From Gorsachius magnificus (Eukaryota; Chordata; Aves; Pelecaniformes; Ardeidae): 64,000 nt of DNA. The notes below the pieces were generated by a model. The model saw only the letters and a program-made list of their open reading frames with translations. It made no database searches and was not told the DNA's origin. The stretch is taken from positions 147,652,258 through 147,716,257 of the forward strand of contig CM067081.1 of the NCBI GenBank assembly GCA_034008185.1, given 5' to 3'. A program made the position numbers and the translations under genes. Positions within the stretch are counted from its first letter, which is position 1, and every line of letters starts with the position of its first letter. Below, in pieces: positions 33,696 to 44,300 of the stretch.

Positions 33696-36270
33696 TTCTC
33701 ACGTATGTAAAAGCCTCTTTTACCCCAGCCCTTGCGGTTTTACAGGGCTTTCAAGTAAGTGTAAATAAACAAATAAATAAAATACCCATATAAGTAAATG
33801 AAGTGGTAAAACTACAGTGCTGTAGCAGAGTAAACAAGAATCAGGTCCACCAAACCCATTTCAGGATTCAGCCATGAGTGGGCATCAGCTAGAGTCACTG
33901 AACCGGGCAGACTTCTGGGTGGAGAAAACTACCCACAGTCTGAACTGGAGGAGCTTGTATCTGCTTGAAATGGGAAAATTCATTCAGCCCACACCCTGGA
34001 GTATATGCCAGTGCTGGTCACATCAGTGTCCAACGGGAGTTAATCCCGTATTGAGAAGATGCACTCATAAACACGGGATTTTCTTTAAAACCTTCAGCTT
34101 TCTTGGCCAGTAGCTCCTCAAGGAAACTCCACGGGGGGGTTGCAGGAAAAATCCCGTGCCCCCATTAGGGCAACCTCACCTATTGTGTGTGTTCAGTTGC
34201 CAGTGAATGGAGGGTGCTGACACGATGGGGTAACATAACATGTCTGTCTGTCTCTCCACTAAAGAAATAAGCTGTCAAACTGTCTCTCCCTGCTTTTCCT
34301 GGGAGAAGCGCATTGAATGAAGCACACAAGAGAATTTTTCATTTACGACTAAGCTTTTGGATTCCTTCAAAACTGCTCTAGCATCGCCCTCGTAAATGAG
34401 GAAAGTTAATTGAAAATTGCTCTCAGCACACAGAGCCTGACACTGGGGGAGTATTGTCTCTCCGTGCTATAGTGGTTTGATTGGGGCTGCTGTCAGATGT
34501 TATATACGTTATGTTCAGCTCGGCACCGCAAAACAGTCCTTGCCATTTGCCCCGTTCTCACAGACAGGGAACCTCAAGCCATTGTTCCTGATTTGTTTTC
34601 AGTTGTTGCAGTCTTCGCGCTGATAATTTAACAGCCTATAACTTAGGCGAGGATAAGAAGAATATCTCTTTGGAATAATACAGAGAAAAGACACGTGAAA
34701 GGATAATTAATTCCAGTTTCGTAGTACTGTGTGCATCCTGATTTATCTGTTGCAACAGTCATTTACTCTGTAAAGTTCAGTACTAATTTTGCAGTATGTA
34801 TGGGCCTGCTCCAATGTCCCATAAATTGAAAATATCCCTTTGGCTTCGGCATACTTTGGATTCAGTTTTATCACAGTTCTGATCTTGGGATCTCAGACCG
34901 TCTATAATTCCACCTGAATAAATCTTCACTGTGTCTCACTCTCCTCTGCATAACTATTCTCTTTCTCCAGAGGGCAGGGTTAGGATTTAGAGGCAGAGAA
35001 CAAGAGAGAAATGCAAAGCTGGCCACAGCGCCTCGCTGCGGGAGAGCAGCCTTTCCTGCGGGCGCCTTTGCAAAGCCAGCGCCTGCCAGCCCACGCGCCC
35101 TTGGGACAGACCTGCACTTCCCTCCAGGGCTAGAAAAGCCTGTGCTGATTTAAAAAGAAAAGAAGTCTGAGATAAGCTTCTTCTTACCCTTATTCCGTTT
35201 GCCTATGGCCTGCATACAATAAACCTTACAAAGGTTCTTTTTTTTATGCAGATACAGAGCCATTTTAAAGTGTCACAGAGCCTCTATTTTGAGGGAACAT
35301 TTAGGAGCAGTATTACAATAAAATTACTGCCATTTCCTGCAGCTTGTACAATGTGTGAATATGCTTAAAAAGAAAGGAGCAAAAGAATTTGTACAACCGT
35401 TATCAAAACAAATTAGGAATAAGTTTCACTTTGCAACAAAGACAAAGAGCAAAGGACCAGAAGTTTAAAGCAATAAGAGCACTTAAGCATTTTTATTTTC
35501 AAAAGAGATTTGGGCTCCTTGGGTGGAGAACCTATCTCGTATGTGTTAGCTTTGCTTTTGTTGTCAGACTGGGAAGGAGGGACATTCCAGACATCCAAGG
35601 TACACTTTCTTCACCTGCGTCAAAAAAAATACATCCCCCAAGGTTTAAATGCAAGGAAAAAACAGTCATAAACCTGCTACTTTATTTTTTCAGATCCCGC
35701 AAATACTTTGTGGGTTACAAATCCTTGAAATAGGTTTCTGTTAGACCAGGTAGGCTTGCAATGCCTTGCTGTGCATCTTTCTGGCATGTATCGCTGTCTT
35801 AGGGTTGTGAATCTGAAAGCTCTTATGGTCCCTCCAGGGAGTCTCCCAGATTATCCACTCACTTATTTCCAGTAACTGTTCATTTGTTTATTTTACTTGG
35901 GGATTAACTCAATTCCTTCTCTTCCAATTTTTCTTATAGTCCAGAAATATCCATATTCACAAGTGCGTTCCCAATCCTTGGTCTGTTCATTTTAGGGGTT
36001 AAGTCATCCATGTCATGTTATAAGAGTTTCAGTCCTTCTCAGTTTTTCCTTTTGTCTCCATACAGCTGCACCAGCCACAAGCATCGCCTGATCAAAACCA
36101 TTCAACCCCCCTTTTTTAAATTCAACAGCAGTCCGGGTGTCTCTGCCCTTTGGAGCGGTGAATTCTGCTGGCTGACACCACTCCAGAGGAAGAAGAAATT
36201 CTTCTCTTGGCCAAGTGCTTGCTTATTCTTTTAACATAGGATCGTGTAAAGAGGAAGGACTGACATTAGT
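33696..36270. other. Gene-free spacer
   Basis: No gene recognised. A short AAAT-type repeat is at 33762-33783. The stretch 34,280-34,640 is less simple in composition and free of repeats that I can name, so it would be a reasonable candidate for a conserved noncoding element, but sequence alone cannot show this. Confidence 0.45.
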
Positions 36271-36400
36271 TTTGTTATTATTTTTCCTGTTTTCGTAGGA
36301 CACAGAGTCCCTTCTCAGCACAGAGCCCTGGCCGTGCTAGGCACTGTATACATATATATGCGAGGACAAGTCCCAGCCTTGAAAATCTCACCCTTTTAAA
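36271..36400 (-). repeat. Ancient ATT-tailed repeat (MIR/L2-type) remnant
   Basis: Read on plus, 'tgttattattttt' is followed by 'gtgctaggcactgtatacat' (36333-36352) and 'gacaagtcccagcc'. This matches the remembered order of an old sauropsid interspersed repeat with an ATT-rich tail, a 'gtgctaggcRctgtacaaac' core and a 'ggtccctgcc' block. The ATT tail at the left puts the element on minus. The family name is uncertain. Confidence 0.5.
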
Positions 36401-38427
36401 AACTGAAACCACAAAAGATGTGGGAAAATGTTTCTGTAAACAAACAGGGTGATTATCATTGCATGTAAGCTCGATTTCTTCCTTCAGCTGATTGCAAAGC
36501 ATCCCTGTGAAGGGTCAGGAGGGAAGGCAGCTCAGGTTTCTCCCGGTGGCAGTCGGGTGGGGAGGTGAGGATGGACCATGACGCTGCATGAGAGCCTTTC
36601 CACTGATGTGCCTGTCACCTACAGCCTGGCACGATGGCTTTTTCCCACCCTCCACCCCCTCCCCTCGCACTCCCTGGTGTCTCCTGTATAGGGTCACAGA
36701 GGGACGGAGAGGCCCCGGAGCCGCCTGGCTTCATAGAATGATGGCGGGGATCTGCCCCGCACATCTGACGTTCATGGTGTGCCAGTGACAGGCATATCCA
36801 GGCCAGGGTCTGTTGGGATGAAGAACCCTCCTCTGTTTTTTTGGCCCTCTGGCACCAGGAGGTCAAGTGCCTGGCATCTTACTGCCCCTCGAAAGGACAA
36901 AACCACTTTCGACCTGCCACTGTGTCAGTGGGTGTTGCTCATCAACGCTTACAGAGGGCTGGGCAGAGTGATGGGTGTCACATAAAAAGGAGAGGAAGAA
37001 AGGCGAAAGAGGGGAGGACTGATGGAGAGGGCTTTATCGGCAAAATCTTGTTATTGGCAAAGGGGGAACACACAAGCCAAGAATTTTTTATGTAATTAAA
37101 ATCTTAATAGGCTAACAAATATGCAATGCACGGTTAGTAGTAGTACAATTCCCATACACAGATATTCACATTCCAAATTATCTAATCAACATAAAATAAG
37201 TCCTATTAATAAAATGGTTAAAAATTGTTCTACAGGAAAACTAACCTCGCAAATCCACCCTTTGTTCTCTGGTGTTACGCTCCTTTCCATTGCCTCTCTG
37301 CATCCCGGGGGCGATGACGTGAATCTTCCTTACAAACAAAGTGGGTACCAGGTTTACAGCAAGACATCAGTGTCCCGTGTGTCACGGCTCTGGCAGCACC
37401 ACCAGCCCTCACTGTGCCTGCCTAGCCCATGGCCCAGGACCCCATTTCAGCCCCGTGGGGCCATCGGTCCCTGCCCCAGAGATACCACAGCAGGGCTGGT
37501 CTCCAGCTCCCCACAGCCCTGCCCTGCCTAGCTGTCGGCCCCCCTAAGCTGGGTCTGCCTGCAGGCCCCCACGACCCAGCCTGTCCTTGTCCCCATGGCC
37601 CTGCCTGGCCACCCCGGGGCTATGTCTGACCCCACTTTGTTCACCGCAGGTGAATGGTTTATCAGCCTGAAGCCTCTGGTATCATCCTTTACCTGTACTT
37701 CACTGGGCTGCATCCCATGTCCCCACTTCGGAGGCTTCTGTGTTCTCCTACATAATTATACTAGGGTTATAAATGTGTCATAATACACAGACTATCAGCT
37801 CATTTGTATTATTTGTATAAAAATTATTATTCTAAATGGTTATGCCATATGATTCTGCCATATGATTTTGCTCAACTCTAGAGCTAAGCAAAAGTTAAGC
37901 AAATTAAGCAATAGCCACCTGGACATTAGAAAATTGCTGTTACAGCTAAACAAAATAAAACATCATTCCAGGTGGGCCGAGACAAGCCCAGACAAAGTCT
38001 GACATAACCTGAGGTGTTGCTGGGTTAGCACAAAGCCCCGCAGGACTGTCCCTAGCCATGGCAGCACAGTGCGAGGAGGCTATAGTCAGGACCGCAGGGC
38101 TGGGGAGGAGGAAGGGACACTTCTGGGGGAACAGAAGGAGAAGTGAGATTTAGAAAACAGCCACCCAGTGAAAGCTAAACATCCCTTGCCTGAAGGCAAC
38201 CCAATGCCCAAGAGACACAGGGGTGGAACACGCGCTGGGATTCTGGTGTCCCTTCTCCAGTTACAGCTGCAAAAAGCTGAACCAGCTGATTGTAGGATGG
38301 CTCTTATAGGGATGGTGCCCTCAAAGACCCCTCCACCACCCAGGTCCGGTGAAAGGCAGTGACCTCCAGTCAGGAGTTTTCTGGAGTACTTTTTCCATAC
38401 CCCAGCCATTTCTATTCAATACTTCCC
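36401..38427. other. Spacer with two GC-richer patches
   Basis: The patches 36,520-36,990 and 37,260-37,720 are markedly richer in G+C than the surrounding spacer and create several overlapping open frames (for example 37121-37531 plus). None shows a domain or splice-bounded exon. The segment could be part of an unrecognised LTR or DNA transposon, or a local regulatory island. A short duplication, tgccatatgatt twice, lies at 37843-37868. Confidence 0.4.
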
Positions 38428-38890
38428 AATCATAGAATCATAGAATCGCTTTGGTTGGAAAAGACCTTTAAGATCATCAAGTCCAGCCTTTAACCTAACC
38501 CTGCCATCCCACCACTAAACCATGTCCCTAAGCACCTCATCTATCCTTCTTTTAAATACCTCCAGGGATGGGGACTCGACCACCTCCCTGGGCAGCCCAT
38601 TCCAGAGCCTGACAACCCTTTCTGTGAAGAAATTTTTCCTAATGTCTAACCTAAACCTGCCCTGGTGCAACTTCAGACCATTCCCCCTTGTCCTTTCATC
38701 CGTTACCAGGGAGAAGAGGCTGACCCCCACCTCACTACAGCCTCCTTTCAGGCAGTTGTAGAGGGCGATCAGGTCTCCCCTCAGCCTCCTCTTCTCCAGG
38801 CTGAACAACCCCAGTTCCCTCAGCTGCTCCTCATAAGACTTGTGCTCCAGACCCCTCACCAGCTTTGTGGCTCTCCTCTGGACAAGATCT
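38428..38890 (-). mobile_element. CR1 LINE 3'-end fragment (different subfamily)
   Basis: The 3' end is at about 38428 with the classic CGATTCTATGATTCTATGAT tail on minus. The fragment runs to about 38890. The frame 38515-38859 encodes the ORF2 C-terminus with [18 protein letters not shown] and [15 protein letters not shown]. It differs from copies A-C at many positions and keeps the intact EKRRL region, so it belongs to another subfamily. Confidence 0.93.
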
Positions 38891-38999
38891 GTGTCACTCG
38901 GCTAGTGGTGCTACCTCCCAGTTGCTGCACCCATGAGAGAGAGGGTGCCAAACAAAATGAACTTTCATAACCCCTTGGGTTAAAAAGCGCATCTTTGCC

Positions 39000-41384
39000 C
39001 TGTTTCTCCCTGGAAAAATATGCATAGGTAAGCATAGCAGGTAATAGACACACCTACCCAAGGGGATGTGATACTGGACCTGGTGGTCACCAATGCAAAT
39101 GAGCTTGTCTGAGACGTCAAGATCGGAGGCAGCCTGGGCTGCAGTGAGCATGCACTGGTGGAGCTCACGCTCCTGAGGGGAATGGGATTAGCGAAGAGTA
39201 TAGTCAGGACCCTAAATATTAGGAAAGCAAAATTCCATCTCTTCAAGGAGATAGTCAGAAGGACTCCCTGGGAAATAGTCCTCAGGGACAGGGAAACAGA
39301 ACAGAGCTGGCAGATCTTTAAGGATGTGTTCCACAAAAGCATAAGAGCTCTTGATCCCCAGGTGTAAGAAATCAGGCAAAGAAGGGAAGAGACCGGCATG
39401 GCTGAGACAAGAGATGCTGGTCAAACTAAGGAGGAAGAGGGAACTGCACAGGCAGTGGGAGCAGGGACAGGTATCCTGGGAAGAGTATAGGGATGCTGCC
39501 CAGTTGTGTAGGGCTGGGGTCAGGAAGGCCAAGGTGCAGCTGGAACTAAACTTGGCAAGGGATGCGAAGAATAACAAGAAGGACTTCTACAGGTTTATCA
39601 GCCAGAAAAGGATGGTTAAAGAAAGTGTACCCCTGCTGATAAGCGAGACCGACAAATTGGTAACAGCAGATGAGGAGAAGGCTGAGGTACTCAACAACTT
39701 TTTTGCCTCAGTCTTCACTGGCAGCCTCTCTCCTCACCCCTCCTGAGCTGATGGACAGCATGAGGGGGACCGGGAGGGTAAAACCCCTCCTGCTGTAAGA
39801 GAAGATCAGGTTCATGATCTCCTGAGGAACCTGAACGCACATAAGGCCATGGGACCTGATGCGATGCATCCCAGAGTCCTGAGGGAATTGGTTGATGTAG
39901 TTACCAAGCCAATCTCCATGATATTTGAAAAGTCATGGCAGTCAGGTGAAGTCCCTGGTGACTGCAAAAAGGGAAACATTGTGCCCATTTTCAAAAAGGG
40001 TAGAAAGGAAGACTCTGGGAACTATCGATCTGTCAGCCTCACCTCTGTGCCTAGGAAAACCATGGAACAGATCCTCCTAGAAGCTATGCTAAGGCACATG
40101 GAGGCCAGGGAGATAATTCGAGATAGCCAGCATGGCTTCACCAAGGGCAAGTCCTGCCTGACGAACCTAGTGACTTTCTATGATGGTGTGACTACAACAG
40201 TGGACAAAGGAAAACCAATGGATGTCATCTATCTGGACTTCTGCAAAGCCTTTGACACGGTCCCCCACAACATCCTTCTCTCTAAATTGGAGAGCTATGG
40301 ATTTGATGGGTGGACTGTTCGGTGGATAATGAATTGGTTGGATGGTCACATCCAGAGGGTAGTGGTCAGCGGCTCGATGTCTGGATGGAGACCGGTGATG
40401 AGTGGTGTCCCTCAGGGATCCGTACTGGGACCGGTGCTGTTTAATATATTCATCAATGTCATAGCGAGATAGAGTGTCACCTCAGCAAGTTTGCGGATGA
40501 CACCAAGTTGAGTGGTGCAGTTGATTCGCCAGAAGGATGGGATGTCATCCAAAGAGACTTGGACAGGCTGGAGAGGTGGGCCTGTGTGAACCTCATGAGG
40601 TTCAACAAGGCCAAGTGCAAGGTCATGCACTCCTGGGTCGGGGTAAGCCCCAGTATCAATACAGGCTGGGGGATGAAGGATTGAGAGCAGCCCTGCCGAG
40701 AGGGACTTGGGGGTACTGATAGACGAAAAGCTGGACATGAGCTGGCAATGTGCACTGGTAGCCCAGAAGGCCAAGCGTACCCTGGGCTGCATCACGAGAA
40801 GTGTGGCCAGCAGGTCGAGGGAGATGATTCTGCCCCTCCACTCTGCTCTGGTGAGACCTCACCTGGAGCCCTGCGTCCAGCTCTGGAGCCCTCAGCACAA
40901 GAAGGACATGGAACTGTTGGAGCGGGTCCAGAGGAGGGCTACAAAAATGATCCGAGGGCTGGAGCCCCTCTGCTATGAGGACAGGCTGAGAGAGTTGGGC
41001 TTGTTCAGCCTGGAGAAGGCTGCAGGGAGACCTGATTGTGGCCTTTCTGTACCTAAAGGGGGCCTATAGGCAAGATGGGGATAATCTTTTTAGTAGGGCC
41101 AGCTGTGACAGGACAAGGGATAATGGTTTTAAACTAAACCAGGGTAGGTTTAGACTGGATATAAGGAGGAAATTCTTTACAACGAGGGTGGTGAAACACT
41201 GGAACGGGTTGCCCAGAGAGGTAGTGGAGGCCCCATCCCTGGGAACATTCCAGGCCAGGTTGGAAGGGGCTCTGAGCAACCTGACCGAGTTAGCGGTGTC
41301 CCTGCTCACTGCAGGGGGGTTGGACTAGATGACCTCTAGGGGTCCCTTCCAACCCAAAACATTTTATGATTCTATGATTCTATG
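39000..41384 (+). mobile_element. CR1 LINE copy C, 5'-truncated, about 2.4 kb
   Basis: The longest CR1 in the window, on plus. It begins within the C-terminal part of the endonuclease region ('ggggatgtgatactggacct' near 39061). It then runs through the linker and RT domain to a 3' end with two ATTCTATG units at about 41365-41384. It is near-identical to copy A over the shared 1.37 kb. The start is approximate; the junction with the opposite-facing 38.4-kb fragment lies somewhere between 38890 and 39050. Confidence 0.93.
39158..41328 (+). pseudogene. Broken CR1 ORF2 (copy C)
   Basis: ORF2 survives in several pieces. 39158-39367 is the end of the endonuclease region. 39351-39746 is the linker, with KRELHRQWEQGQVSWEEY and NKKDFYRFISQKR. 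39849-40472 is the RT, with [20 protein letters not shown] and [11 protein letters not shown], ending in a frameshift and stop after FIN. 40707-41069 and 41038-41328 are the C-terminus. The catalytic FADD is intact at 40490-40501 but lies out of frame with the upstream RT. Frameshifts and stops make it dead. Confidence 0.9.
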
Positions 41385-44300
41385 GATGACCTCTGAAATG
41401 TCTCATGGCCTCCTTAGTGGACAGGATTATTCTGGAGTACAAAAGGTCTTTCAGACTTCTTTCAGACTTCTGGAAGGACATCCTTCAGTACTGTCTGAAA
41501 ACCACATACCAAACCTTTGCTTATTTATTTAGAAAAAGGGGAAAATATTTGTTTCTGAATACATACATCTGCAGTGAACTTCCAAGGTGAGTACCCCTAA
41601 GACATTTTAATAAGCTAGTGGTGCCAAATAGCATTTAGAAGAATCAATTTTAAATTAAAAACTCCTCACATGGTGGAGGGAGGGTGGCACGCAAGAACAG
41701 CGATATGCTGTAAACAGTACAAGATGCTTCCTGCTACTCTGTAGATATATATGCAGTATGTCCTATAGTGTTTGGGATATTTTGATGAGTTAGAGTGTGG
41801 AGTCACTGTCCTCAACTCCTTCAATTTACTCAAAGCTGTCCGAGAAGAAACATCTCACAAGAGGTTCATAGGTCTTTGAGGCAAGATCCTAAACAAATGA
41901 AATCAGAAGTGAGCCATGGGATAAACGTGTAGGGCAATTAAAATGGAATATTATCCCAGGCATCCAAGGTTACAAAATTGTTGACTGGCACGTCATTTAT
42001 ATTCTGTTCTCTCCATATCTCATCTGTTGCTCTGCAGTGATTTCTGCAGCATGCATGAAGTTTGGGCAAAACTCAACCCAAGCAATTGAACCTGCGTTTC
42101 TAAAGCATGTTTTTGTTTGGTTGTATTTATGTTCTCACTTCACCTTATACTATTGTGTTGTGTGCTAGTAAACTGTTAAGAAGCCATTACAGTCCACCTC
42201 ATGAGCTTTGTGGGGTTAATTGCTTTTTCTAAGCAGATTTTTATTCAATATCTGACAGTGGCCATCAAAATGCTTGCTCAGTGTCAGAGTGCATCAGGGG
42301 GCCTTAAGCAAATTTGTTTGTGCTCCAGGAGGGCTACGTAAGGCCTCCTATGGTAGGTGGCTTCTCCTTGTGCCAGAATATCTGAGCAAACAGTTGTGAC
42401 CGCCTCAGTATGAAATCCACCACTGGCTGACTAATGATCATAATAAAAGGTAGGATTTAGTGTCCCTTTTTATTATTATTAGCTTTTCCTGACTTGTTAT
42501 AAGTTCAGGGAAGGTCCTCTTTGATTTGGTAGTATGTGTGCTTCATATGCTGGTATTACCACAGGGTTTGGGCTGCCTTAAAGCAAAATCATAGCTTTGA
42601 GTAATGCAGCTGTAGATCTGCCATATCTCTCATGGACTTAAGCGATTATGGACGTGGACATTACATATGTTGATCTGGAAACTGTATAGAAATGAAACTA
42701 TCTCATGGGTACCTTCCCTAGGAAAGAAAAAGCTTGTTGAGTCTAGTTGCATTCGTGACTATGTATGCAGACTTTCAATCATGTCATAACCTTCTCAGTT
42801 GTAACTCCCCAGAACTGCACCTGTGACTCTGTGTGAAATCAAATTCAGAGACATTGTGTCCCATTTTTGTACAAGGCACTCCAGCTGTCAGAGCACCACG
42901 CTGCCAGCTTGCGTTCCCGAGTCCTACTGTAGCCCAAGTTCCATGCACAATGGATGCAACTTCCCAGCGTTACCAAACCTCCTCAGCTTTGCCAATGCAC
43001 AGCAACCAGAAATAATGAGACACGTTCTTCCACTCAAAACTTGTGAGATGCTCCTAAAATGTATTTAAAACTACACATGTACACACAGAGTTGGTTTATG
43101 TGCATTTATTGTTATTTTCATTTCTGATCTTCCAGGGTCAGACGGCACCATCTTTTAAATTCTCTGATTTTAGGCTTTAATAAAAATACAATTTATCCAA
43201 GTTTCAGGATATAACTGTGAGGTCTTTCAGTACTAGCTGAGCCTTGGCTGCTCCTTCTATACAATGAGGCTTCTGTCTCCAGATTTATTAAAGCTGGTAG
43301 GTGATTTTGAGGTCTGTGGCAAGAGCTATGTAACCAAAAATTGTCATCAGCATTATCAATTACTTCCCTCAGCTAATGAAATAATTATGGAATCAGAACT
43401 AAGCAAGTGTGTGCTGAAATGGTGGGGATTTTTTCCCACATATGCAAATACAGAATTTCAGATGACCTACACGTTGTCTGAACAGGTCGAACTGCTGAAC
43501 CAAGCCCTTCTGTCCTTAGAAACAGAAACTGGAACTACTATTTTCAAAATTAAAATTCAGTGTAATTAACAACAAAAATGCAGTTTACAAATTCTGGCCA
43601 ATCTAGTGATGTTAGTATTGTGGTAATGATATTTGATACATTTCTTAAAAGCTTAATTGGCTTGTGATTGCAACAAATCCTTGTCATTTGTTAGAAGAAG
43701 AGAGCCTCTCCCTCTGACATTTCTGCTAGGAAATACGAAATTTACAGACCCCAAACCCAAATAAAAATGCCAGCATCTTTTTCATCAACACTTTGTGATT
43801 ATTAAAGAAATGTCTTCATTTTAGATGCTTGACTCAACTCAAGAATTCTGAAGGCTTGGGATGAGCCATATGGTTAAGATGGTTGTTCCCCCTCCTCCAC
43901 TAGAGAAGTACAGTTCGAAACCCTAGAAGGAAAAAGAAAAGCCAGAAACTTCTATAAATTCTGGCAAAACAGATGAATTTTTTTTTTATTTATATATTTT
44001 TCTTCCTGCCTGCCCTCTTTCTTTTCTCATGACTATGAGATATAAGGAAAATGAATTATCTGAGGTTTAATGCTCTACCTCTCTCCCAATAAACATACAA
44101 TTGTAATAAAAAACATCTGTCATGCTTCCCTATAAAGAGTAGAGTGTAGATATAGAATGATTGATTGTCTGCATCTTATTTCATCTTTGTCTCCATAAGA
44201 TAGGAATATGAAGGCATCAAAAATGCATAACAACATTTGAGTTTGCTTTGTGACCTGCAAATTATTTGCTTAAATTCAATTAGAGTCTCATCAGTCAAAG

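Noticed and set aside
43865..43935. tRNA-like stretch: a box A-like TGGTTAAGATGG and a box B-like AGTTCGAAACCC
   Set aside because: The T-arm pairs at only three of five positions and no acceptor or anticodon stem could be formed, so it is probably chance or a very old tRNA relic.
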